Shown: piece by piece, positions 1-6,926 of the stretch | How the letters are laid out: each line of letters begins with the position of its first letter | How positions within the stretch are numbered: the first letter of the stretch is position 1 | Assembly: GCF_004916975.1 (NCBI RefSeq) | Contig: NZ_STGQ01000002.1 | Coordinates: 576,001 to 640,000, forward strand | DNA from: Paenibacillus dokdonensis | GTDB lineage: Bacteria; Bacillota; Bacilli; Paenibacillales; Paenibacillaceae | Direction of reading: 5' to 3' | DNA length: 64,000 nucleotides | Notes under the pieces: generated by a model | The model's input: only the letters and a program-made list of their open reading frames with translations | Database searches by the model: none | Told to the model about the DNA's origin: nothing | Position numbers and translations under genes: made by a program

Positions 1-548
1 ACCAAATAATACACCAGCTCATACTCACGGTGCGTCAAATCCAGCGCCTCGCCGTCCTTGTACACCAAATACATATCCGTATCTATAAAAAGGTCAAACA
101 GCTGAATGCCCTGCTTCTGCTCCTGCACGGCCACGGCAGCGGCTTCTGTGCCCGCCGTCTTCGTCTGGCGCCTCATATGCGCCTTCACCCGTGCAAGCAG
201 CTCACGCGTGCTGAACGGCTTCGTGACGTAATCATCCGCGCCGAGCTCCAGACCCAATACCTTGTCGATCTCGCCATCCTTTGCGGTCAGCATGATAATC
301 GGCATGTGCATGCCTTGGGCACGCAGTTCGCGGCATACATCCATCCCGTCCTTGCCCGGAAGCATCAAATCAAGCAGCATCAGGTCAGGCTGAATAGAGA
401 TTGCCATCTCGACCGCGCTTACGCCGTCAAAGGTACAGATGACCTCATAACCCTCTTTTTCCAAATTAAACTTCAAAATATCGGCGATGGGCTGTTCATC
501 ATCCACCACCAGAATCGTTCCCTGCATCCGCTCTTTCACCCCGTTCAT
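1..548 (-). CDS. walR: Response regulator WalR (YycF), partial, cut by the left edge
   Basis: OmpR-family response regulator of the essential WalRK system, which controls cell-wall hydrolase genes. The readable ~182 residues hold the whole receiver domain (ILVVDDEQPIADILKFNLEK near the start, MLLDLMLPGKDG around the phospho-acceptor Asp, conserved Lys in DDYVTKPFSTRELL) and the beginning of the winged-helix domain (LDLTHREYELVYYL). The close match to the WalR signature and its place beside purA, as in Bacillus, support the name. The ATG at 548 has an AGGAGG about 15 bases upstream; an in-frame ATG at 527 is an alternative start. The partner kinase WalK would lie beyond the left edge and is not seen. 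Confidence 0.93.
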   Translation of the reverse strand, partial: MNGVKERMQGTILVVDDEQPIADILKFNLEKEGYEVICTFDGVSAVEMAISIQPDLMLLDLMLPGKDGMDVCRELRAQGMHMPIIMLTAKDGEIDKVLGLELGADDYVTKPFSTRELLARVKAHMRRQTKTAGTEAAAVAVQEQKQGIQLFDLFIDTDMYLVYKDGEALDLTHREYELVYYL

Positions 549-644
549 CGGAACTCGTACAGTCCTCCTATCATTTTACCATACCTCGCTTCGCGTCACA
601 TCCTGTCCAAGCGCTTAAACACGGTTTATCTCATGCATTTGTTC

Positions 645-676
645 AAAAAAAACACTGCCTCGGATAAGAGACAGTG
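645..676 (-). terminator. Rho-independent terminator of the M23 endopeptidase gene
   Basis: A 9-bp stem (653-661 with 668-676) with a 6-base loop, followed on the minus strand by eight T (A run at 645-652). It lies about 50 bases past the stop of the M23 gene and separates it from walR. Confidence 0.85.
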
Positions 677-725
677 CCCATCTATATCATCGTGTATGAT
701 TGCTGAACGTGTTTGGAATAACTGA

Positions 726-2285
726 TTAATTCAAGTATTTCATCGGGTTTTGAATGGAGCTTCCCTTATGGATTTCAAAATGGAGATGGGTGCCGGTGGA
801 ACGGCCGGTACTACCCATAATACCAATCTTGTCACCCTGGTTCACATGTGCTCCCGTATGTGTCGATATACTATTCAAATGCCCGTACAATGTTTCATAA
901 CCATTGCTGTGGTTAATGATGATTGCATTGCCGTATCCGTTAATCTGTCCAGTGAATGTGACCGTGCCGTCATCCGCGGCTTTGATCGTCCGGTTGCCTG
1001 AAACGATGTCAATGCCTTTATGCGTCTTGCCCCAGCGCGAACCATAAGAGCTGGAGATGGTGGCGCCGCTGACCGGCCAGGCGAACTTGCCTGAGCCTTT
1101 GCCTGGAACCTTGGTTCCCTGCAGCACGACTTCTGTCAGCGAAGACTTCACCACAGTTTGGCCCACCCACTGCTCATCAACGACCTTACCATTTTGCTTC
1201 GTTACGACATAATTCATAACCTTGAGGCCTTCCTGGCCGGGACGGACCACCTTGCTCTTACCAGCCGGAAGCTCCTTGGACTTGCGAATCTCGATATCAG
1301 GTGCCGTCGCCACCTGCTCGGATACCTTTTCAACCGTCGTTACCGTAATTGGCGGCTTGGGAACCGTCAGCTTCAACTGATCGCCAATCTGCAGGTATTT
1401 TTCCTTAATCTGCGGATTGTTCGAAAAGATCTCCTTCTGGTTCACATGAAACTGACTGGAGATGGAGCTGATCGTATCGCCTTCCTCCACCGTATATACC
1501 AGAGGTGCGGCCTTACCCGTGATCAGCAGCTTGGCGGCCTCTTCAGCAGTCAAAACCTTGTTCGGGTCCGTTTCTACCGGAGCTGAGGTTACCTTCTGCT
1601 CGATGTGCACCGATTTCACTGCCGGGTTAGCGGCCATATTGGTAGGCTTGGCCGTACTACTGGCTGCAAGCTTCTTCATCGATGCATTATTTGCTCCCGG
1701 AGCGGCTGCAGTCTGCGGAGCGTACTTCTGCTTCACTTTCTCCAGCGCTGCGTTTATCGTAGCCTGATCCTTAACGATGCCAACAACCTTGCCGTCCACC
1801 TTCAGCTCCACGCCTTCTGCATAAGCCTTCAGCTTTTTACCAAGCTTGTCCATTGTGTTGAGTGTATCGGGCTCGGCCTTAAAGGCCTTTTCCAACTTGG
1901 TTGTAATGCCCTCCGTATGCAGCTCCATCGCCACATCCGGATACTTATCCTGATATTCCTGCCGTTTCTGGCTGAATAGTTTATCAATTCGTGCCGGATC
2001 ATCGATCGTTCCGACCTCTTCCCCATGTATGTAGACATGATAGTAAGGAACCGTCTTGGCGTCGACATATTGATTACCCGCGAATACCAGACCGACAATG
2101 ACCACAACTGCTCCAGTTGTACCTGCAATCCATTTCCGGGTAGCACTCCATCTGCGCCCTTTCGGCTCTGTGAGGGTAGAAGTGCTCATGCTGTCATCAT
2201 GTTCTTCGTGCCCGGAAGCCTGCACTGCCGATGTTGCCTCTGCCTGCTTCTCCTCCGTTTGGCGAAAACCCATAAAACCCTTCAT
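726..2285 (-). CDS. Membrane-anchored M23 metallopeptidase with LysM and G5 domains
   Basis: 519-residue predicted cell-wall endopeptidase. Order: cytoplasmic N-tail, one membrane segment (about residues 51-71), an extracytoplasmic spacer with two degenerate repeats, a LysM peptidoglycan-binding module (about 263-308, VYTVEEGDTISSISSQFHV), a G5 domain (about 312-391) and a C-terminal lysostaphin-type M23 domain (about 418-513). Zinc and catalytic motifs are intact: HKGID (H422, D426), YGHL (H469) and HLHFE (H500, H502). The start is supported by AAGGGAGAG a few bases upstream. Placement just upstream of walR in the direction of transcription suggests a role in cell-wall turnover during growth, and possibly WalR control, but no WalR box was identified. 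The exact bond cleaved is unknown. Confidence 0.9.
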   Translation of the reverse strand: MKGFMGFRQTEEKQAEATSAVQASGHEEHDDSMSTSTLTEPKGRRWSATRKWIAGTTGAVVVIVGLVFAGNQYVDAKTVPYYHVYIHGEEVGTIDDPARIDKLFSQKRQEYQDKYPDVAMELHTEGITTKLEKAFKAEPDTLNTMDKLGKKLKAYAEGVELKVDGKVVGIVKDQATINAALEKVKQKYAPQTAAAPGANNASMKKLAASSTAKPTNMAANPAVKSVHIEQKVTSAPVETDPNKVLTAEEAAKLLITGKAAPLVYTVEEGDTISSISSQFHVNQKEIFSNNPQIKEKYLQIGDQLKLTVPKPPITVTTVEKVSEQVATAPDIEIRKSKELPAGKSKVVRPGQEGLKVMNYVVTKQNGKVVDEQWVGQTVVKSSLTEVVLQGTKVPGKGSGKFAWPVSGATISSSYGSRWGKTHKGIDIVSGNRTIKAADDGTVTFTGQINGYGNAIIINHSNGYETLYGHLNSISTHTGAHVNQGDKIGIMGSTGRSTGTHLHFEIHKGSSIQNPMKYLN

Positions 2286-2428
2286 AATACTCTCCCTTGT
2301 GCTTTGTATATCGGGCCATGGATTTTACAAATCCATAGACAAAAAGGTTAAAATTTTGATACCTTTTTACGCCCTTGTCTACTTTAACACAACGTAAGTT
2401 AACAATTCAACTCTATGTAATTAGCAAA

Positions 2429-2453
2429 TAAACCCGCTCCATGAGCGGGTTTA
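2429..2453 (-). terminator. Probable terminator of the gene at 2571-3317
   Basis: Perfect 11-bp inverted repeat (2429-2439 with 2443-2453, 3-base loop) about 120 bases past the stop. The minus-strand T tract after it is short and broken, so it may terminate only partly. The rest of the 285-base gap to the M23 gene holds that gene's ribosome-binding site and no other feature I can name. Confidence 0.6.
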
Positions 2454-2570
2454 CGGCATTATATGATCATTTCCGTTTATTTTTCACGGTGACAAAAAGA
2501 TAACAATTTTCGGCATAAGTGCCGTATTGTTCTGGAAATTCGATCACGGTCTAATGCGGCTGCTGAACCT

Positions 2571-3317
2571 CTATTCCTGCTCCAGCATCTGTTTCAGGAC
2601 ATTGTACTCTTCTGTGCTCAAATACTTGGCGATGGACTCCTCAATGGTTTGCAATTCCTGCTCGGTCAGCCCATCTTCCATTGCACTTGAGATTTTCTGC
2701 ATCTCGGTTTGCGGCAGCTTCGTCATGAGGATGTTAAAGATCTGCTCCTTCTCACTGCTTGTCAGCTCCTGCTTCTTCTTAACCACATCATCCGGGCTGA
2801 TCACGACCTGCTGATCCTGTGCGGATTGACTTCCTGCCGCGGACTCTCCCAGCAGTCCCTGGCCCATGACCGGCAGCGAATTGTCCGGTGCTTGCCCGTT
2901 TTCTGCAGAGCTTCCGTCGTCCGTACTACTGCTGCTGTTTGCGCTGCTGTCTGCAGGTTTTGTGTTTCCGCTGGTCGATGTGTCGCTGCTGGTTTTCCCC
3001 GTGCTGTCTCCTGTGAGAGATCCTGTTTCGCCGCTAGAACCCGGCGGGCTTGTTGCATCCTGATTTCCTGGGCTATTTGCGGTATTTTGAGAATCCTTCG
3101 TCTCTTTCGTCTTATCAGCGCTGCTTCCGCTCTTGAAGCCCAGCATTCCCTTCATCATACTACCCAAGCTAAGAGACTGCCCCTCAAGCTGTATATTAAA
3201 ACTTGATAGCAGGGATTGCACATAGCTGTTTACTATGGCTCCGGTCGTAAGTACGGTCAATCCGCTGATCAAAGCTACCGTAAGTACCATTTTGACCAGC
3301 CACCGTGTAATTTTCAT
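2571..3317 (-). CDS. Unknown membrane-anchored protein with Ser-rich linker
   Basis: 248 residues; no family recognised. It has an N-terminal hydrophobic segment (about residues 6-28), then a long linker of Ser, Thr, Gly, Asp and Asn with low complexity (about 60-160), and a charged, probably helical C-terminal part of about 80 residues (PDDVVKKKQELTSSEKEQIF onward) ending in Glu-rich sequence. The start at 3317 is chosen because AGGAGGAA lies six bases upstream; an upstream in-frame codon at 3344 has no such site. The layout suggests a surface domain held off the membrane by a flexible linker. It lies alone between purA and the M23 endopeptidase gene, with its own terminator, in the cell-wall-related stretch before walR. 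Function unknown. Confidence 0.75.
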   Translation of the reverse strand: MKITRWLVKMVLTVALISGLTVLTTGAIVNSYVQSLLSSFNIQLEGQSLSLGSMMKGMLGFKSGSSADKTKETKDSQNTANSPGNQDATSPPGSSGETGSLTGDSTGKTSSDTSTSGNTKPADSSANSSSSTDDGSSAENGQAPDNSLPVMGQGLLGESAAGSQSAQDQQVVISPDDVVKKKQELTSSEKEQIFNILMTKLPQTEMQKISSAMEDGLTEQELQTIEESIAKYLSTEEYNVLKQMLEQE

Positions 3318-3431
3318 GCCGTCTTCCTCCTTCATGCCAACCATGCTGGATGATTGCTAGTACGGAAAGTCCGGAAACTTTCTATTACTAGAAGTATTGA
3401 CGGTTTATGGTAGCTTTTAATCCCCAGATAT

Positions 3432-3470
3432 AAAAAAAGCCCATCTGCCGGGCATTCCCGGCAAATGGAC
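3432..3470 (-). terminator. Rho-independent terminator of purA
   Basis: Strong GC-rich hairpin (3439-3470, 14-bp arms around a 4-base loop) followed on the minus strand by seven T (3432-3438), 15 bases past the purA stop. Confidence 0.92.
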
Positions 3471-3484
3471 TCTGTTTCTCAAGC

Positions 3485-4768
3485 TTAGTAGATTGGTAAA
3501 ATTTGATTCGTTTGGCTGCGGTTACGGCCCACGGAGAAGATGGCAATCGGAATGCCTGTCAGCTCGGAAACGCGTTTCACATAATTACGTGTCGTTTCAG
3601 GCAGATCCTCAAGAGTCTTCGCTTCCGTGATATCCTCGTTCCAGCCTGGCATCTCTTCATATACCGCTTCACATTCCGCAAGCATTTTCAGGCTCGCCGG
3701 GTAATGGGTAATGATCTCTCCGCGGTACTTGTATCCGGTACAGATCTTAACGGTATCCAGTCCTGTGAGTACGTCCAGCGAGTTCAGGGACAATCCGGTC
3801 AATCCGCTGACACGGCGCGCATGGCGTACCACGACCGTGTCAAACCAGCCAACGCGGCGTGCGCGTCCGGTAACCGTACCGTATTCATGGCCTTTTTCAC
3901 GGATGTAATCGCCAATTTCATTATTCAGCTCTGTCGGGAACGGGCCGTCACCCACACGAGTGGTATAGGATTTGGCAACACCGATGATCTGGCTGATTTT
4001 CGAAGGTCCTACGCCCGAACCGATGCAGACACCGCCGGCAGACGGGTTCGAGGAGGTTACGTATGGGTACGTACCTTGGTCGATATCCAGCATCACGCCT
4101 TGAGCACCTTCGAACAGCACCTTGCGCTCTTCGTCGATGGCATCGTTCAGCACAACCGATGTATCCGTCACGTACTTGCGGATGAACTCAGCATACTCGA
4201 GATACTTCTGCAGTACTTCCTCTACATCAAGCGGTTCCGCATCATACATTTGCTGAATGACCTGGTTTTTCTCCTTCATCAGGTGACGCAGCTTAAGTTC
4301 GAACTCCTCGGGATCCATCAGATCGGCGATCCGGATACCGTTACGGGCTGCCTTATCCATGTAGCAAGGGCCAATACCTTTGCGTGTGGTTCCGATTTTG
4401 TTCGGACCTTTGCGGTCTTCCTCGAGTCCGTCCAGCACCATATGATATGGCATGATGACATGAGCACGGTCGCTGATGACCAAATTATCCGTTGTAAATC
4501 CATTATCATGAATGTAATTGATCTCTTCAATGAGTGCAGCCGGATTAATAACCATACCGTTACCGATGACGCAAATCTTATCGGAATAAAACACGCCGGA
4601 TGGAATCAGGCTGAGCTTATATTTTTTACCGTCAATCAGAATGGTATGTCCGGCATTGTTGCCGCCCTGGTAACGGGCCACCACATCGGCGCTCTCCGCG
4701 AGAAAGTCCGTGATTTTGCCTTTGCCTTCGTCTCCCCATTGTGTTCCCACAACGACTACTGTTGACAT
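3485..4768 (-). CDS. purA: Adenylosuccinate synthetase
   Basis: Catalyses the first committed step from IMP to AMP: GTP-dependent ligation of aspartate to IMP, in the cytosol. 427 residues, the normal length. Family signatures are all visible: GTQWGDEGKGKITD (GTP/Mg loop) at the N-terminus, GGNNAGHTI, GTTRKGIGPCYMDK, the PurA signature in the middle (FEGAQGVMLDIDQGTYPYVT), RVGDGPFPTE, and the C-terminal GTP-binding SVGRNRSQT. The ATG at 4768 is preferred because GGGGGA stands about seven bases upstream; the ATG at 4774 would be too close to it. It is transcribed alone, with a predicted PurR-controlled promoter at 4985-5013 and a leader of about 210 bases. Confidence 0.98.
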   Translation of the reverse strand: MSTVVVVGTQWGDEGKGKITDFLAESADVVARYQGGNNAGHTILIDGKKYKLSLIPSGVFYSDKICVIGNGMVINPAALIEEINYIHDNGFTTDNLVISDRAHVIMPYHMVLDGLEEDRKGPNKIGTTRKGIGPCYMDKAARNGIRIADLMDPEEFELKLRHLMKEKNQVIQQMYDAEPLDVEEVLQKYLEYAEFIRKYVTDTSVVLNDAIDEERKVLFEGAQGVMLDIDQGTYPYVTSSNPSAGGVCIGSGVGPSKISQIIGVAKSYTTRVGDGPFPTELNNEIGDYIREKGHEYGTVTGRARRVGWFDTVVVRHARRVSGLTGLSLNSLDVLTGLDTVKICTGYKYRGEIITHYPASLKMLAECEAVYEEMPGWNEDITEAKTLEDLPETTRNYVKRVSELTGIPIAIFSVGRNRSQTNQILPIY

Positions 4769-4839
4769 TTTCATTCCCCCGCTTGGTGCTTAGTACACCT
4801 CATTTTAATAATTCCTATGAATTTTGCACGAAAACCAGA

Positions 4840-4876
4840 AACTCTATGCATGCACGATGCAACTGGAGTTTCATTG
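4840..4876 (-). other. Hairpin in the purA leader
   Basis: An interrupted inverted repeat, with outer arms GAAACTC/GAGTTTC and inner arms TGCAT/ATGCA, lies about 70 bases upstream of the purA start, inside the predicted leader. A short TGGTTTT follows it on the minus strand. It could be a weak attenuator or simply a structured leader; no riboswitch class was recognised. Confidence 0.35.
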
Positions 4877-4984
4877 CACTAATAATCCATGTCATAATGC
4901 CATTTACTGTTAGAAATTAATCTGGATTGGTCCATACACTCGGTATGAATCCATTATGAAATTGATTCCCAAAGCAGCATTACC

Positions 4985-5013
4985 AGTGTAACAGTCCGAA
5001 TTTTTAAAGTCAA
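4985..5013 (-). promoter_or_regulatory. Predicted purA promoter
   Basis: On the minus strand TTGACT (5013-5008) and TACACT (4990-4985) are separated by 17 bases, a good SigA-type match. It lies immediately downstream of the inverted PurBox pair and 217 bases upstream of the purA start. No plausible gene lies between the promoter and purA. Confidence 0.6.
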
Positions 5014-5016
5014 ATA

Positions 5017-5060
5017 AAAAACGAACAATCGCACATCCGTATGTGCAATTGTTCGGAATT
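5017..5060 (-). promoter_or_regulatory. Inverted PurBox pair (PurR operator) that also forms the dnaB terminator
   Basis: Read on the minus strand, 5060-5048 is AATTCCGAACAAT, a full match to the PurBox consensus AWWWCCGAACWWT. At 5017-5029 on the plus strand, AAAAACGAACAAT is the inverted partner with one mismatch. They are 18 bases apart; Bacillus PurR uses inverted boxes 16-17 apart. The pair sits just upstream of the predicted purA -35 box. The same bases make a 14-bp hairpin (5023-5036 with 5041-5054, one G-U pair) followed by a T run on the minus strand, so they also form the terminator of dnaB. Confidence 0.65.
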
Positions 5061-5119
5061 AGAACATGATATTTGCTTTTATCTTCACGGTAGACGCAAG
5101 GCATACCCAAATGCTCAGC

Positions 5120-6481
5120 TCACATGGCAAATGGTTCTGCGTGCGTCCTTTCGTAATTGACGAATTTATTAAAATTCTTAAGGAATACCAGCTCCACGGT
5201 ACCTACCGGGCCGTTACGCTGTTTCGCCATGATGATCTCGATAATGTTCTTCTTCTCCGTCTCCTGATTGTAATAATCATCGCGGTAGAGGAAGGCTACG
5301 ATATCGGCATCCTGCTCGATGGAACCCGATTCCCGAAGGTCGGACATCATCGGACGCTTGTCCTGACGCTGCTCCACACCCCGGCTGAGCTGAGATAGTG
5401 CAATAACCGGCACACTCAGCTCACGGGCTATTTGTTTTAGTGTACGCGAGATTTCAGATACCTCCTGCTGACGGTTCTCGCCAGCCTTGCCGCGTCCTTG
5501 AATGAGCTGCAGGTAGTCAATTACGATCATACCGAGGCCCTTTTCCTTTTTCAGACGGCGGCACTTGGCGCGGATATCCGCTACCGTTATACCCGGTGTA
5601 TCATCGATATAAATCTCAGCTTCAGCAAGCGAAGCAATGCCCATCGTCAGCTTGGCCCAATCATCATCGGTCTTAAAGTCACCCGTCCGCATAATATTCG
5701 CATCCAGATTGGCTTCGGCGCAGATCATACGGTTAACGAGCTGAGGCGCCGACATCTCGAGACTGAAGATCGCTACGGTCTCTTTGGCACGTACAGCAAC
5801 GTTCTGAGCAATATTAAGGGCGAATGCCGTTTTACCTACAGAAGGACGGGCAGCCACAATGATCAAATCTGATCGCTGAAATCCATTGGTCATCCTGTCC
5901 AAATCCACAAAGCCTGTTGGTATCCCCGTCGTGCTTCCGCTCTGCTGATGCAGAATCTCGACTCGATCGAATACCTCCATCAGAACGTCACGGATGGCGA
6001 CGAAGCCGCTGCCTGTCCGCCTGTTGGATATCTCGAGGATTTTACGTTCGGCATCACTGAGCATGCCGGATACATCTTCACCGCCGGTATAGCCTTCGCT
6101 GACAATCTGCGTGGCCGTACGGATCAATCGCCGCAGCATCGATTTCTCTTCGATGATCTGGGCATAATATTCCACGTTGGCCGCGGTCGGTACGGCATGT
6201 GCCAGCTTCGCAAGATAGCTGACCCCGCCGACATCCTCCAGCTGGCCCTTGTCCTGCAGCCGTGAAGTCAGGGTAATCAGATCGACTGGCTGATTCTCTT
6301 CTCCGAGCTGGATCATCGCTTCATAGATCAGCTGATGCGGCGCATCGTAGAAATCCTCCGGCTGCACCCGCTCCATCGCGGTGATCATGGCTTCACTCTG
6401 CAGCAGAATTGCACCTAGAACCGCCTGTTCCGCCTCCAGATTCTGCGGAGGAATCCGGTCGAAAAAGAGTTCTCCGCCCAT
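5120..6481 (-). CDS. dnaB: Replicative DNA helicase DnaB (DnaC in Bacillus nomenclature)
   Basis: Hexameric 5'-3' helicase that unwinds DNA at the replication fork and binds primase. 453 residues, typical length. The N-terminal DnaB domain (about 8-110) carries PPQNLEAEQAVLGAIL; the RecA-like core follows, with Walker A ARPSVGKT (K217), Walker B MIVIDYLQLI, and DLRESGSIEQDADIV near the C-terminus. Its SD (GGAGGAA) lies inside the last codons of rplI, two bases separate the genes, and translation is probably coupled. It is the last gene of the rplI-side operon and ends at the hairpin at 5017-5060. Confidence 0.98.
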   Translation of the reverse strand: MGGELFFDRIPPQNLEAEQAVLGAILLQSEAMITAMERVQPEDFYDAPHQLIYEAMIQLGEENQPVDLITLTSRLQDKGQLEDVGGVSYLAKLAHAVPTAANVEYYAQIIEEKSMLRRLIRTATQIVSEGYTGGEDVSGMLSDAERKILEISNRRTGSGFVAIRDVLMEVFDRVEILHQQSGSTTGIPTGFVDLDRMTNGFQRSDLIIVAARPSVGKTAFALNIAQNVAVRAKETVAIFSLEMSAPQLVNRMICAEANLDANIMRTGDFKTDDDWAKLTMGIASLAEAEIYIDDTPGITVADIRAKCRRLKKEKGLGMIVIDYLQLIQGRGKAGENRQQEVSEISRTLKQIARELSVPVIALSQLSRGVEQRQDKRPMMSDLRESGSIEQDADIVAFLYRDDYYNQETEKKNIIEIIMAKQRNGPVGTVELVFLKNFNKFVNYERTHAEPFAM

Positions 6482-6482
6482 C

Positions 6483-6926
6483 TTATTCCTCCGTAACCTG
6501 AACCTTAAGCGTTGCCTTTACTTCAGGATGCAGCTTAACTGTCATCTGGGTCACACCCAGGTGGCGAATAGGTTCTTCCAGTTCAATTTTGCGTTTGTCG
6601 ATTTTCACATTCAGCGCCACGAGTGCTTCGGCGATCTGCTTGCTGGTAATGGCTCCGAACAATCTTCCGCCTTCACCGGCTTTGGCTTTCAGCTGAATCA
6701 TCATATCCTCCAGCTTTTTGCCTAGCTGCTGAGCGTCTTCCTTCTCCTGATCTTTACGTTTCTGCTCCGCTGCAGTTTGGTTTTCCAGTGTTTTCATATT
6801 TCCATCCGTTGCCAGGCGGGCGAGACCACGCGGCAGCAGAAAATTACCTGCATATCCTTCAGAAACCTCTTTAATTTCTCCCTTTTTACCTTGACCCTTA
6901 ACATCTTTCAAAAAAATTACTTTCAT
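6483..6926 (-). CDS. rplI: 50S ribosomal protein L9
   Basis: Large-subunit protein that binds 23S rRNA near the L1 stalk. 147 residues, the usual size. It starts MKVIFLKDVKGQGKKGEIKE and keeps GYAGNFLLPRGLA, the L9 N-domain signature, followed by the long charged connecting helix and the C-terminal domain (LFGAITSKQIAEAL). The ATG overlaps the gdpP stop by four bases (ATGA), and dnaB follows two bases later, so gdpP-rplI-dnaB read as one translationally coupled operon, as in Bacillus. Confidence 0.98.
   Translation of the reverse strand: MKVIFLKDVKGQGKKGEIKEVSEGYAGNFLLPRGLARLATDGNMKTLENQTAAEQKRKDQEKEDAQQLGKKLEDMMIQLKAKAGEGGRLFGAITSKQIAEALVALNVKIDKRKIELEEPIRHLGVTQMTVKLHPEVKATLKVQVTEE

Noticed and set aside
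3503..4765. 420-codon open frame on the plus strand opposite purA
   Set aside because: It is the mirror of a certain purA gene; no SD, no family signature.
4910..5110. 66-codon frame upstream of purA
   Set aside because: No SD, crosses the promoter and operator region, no similarity recognised.
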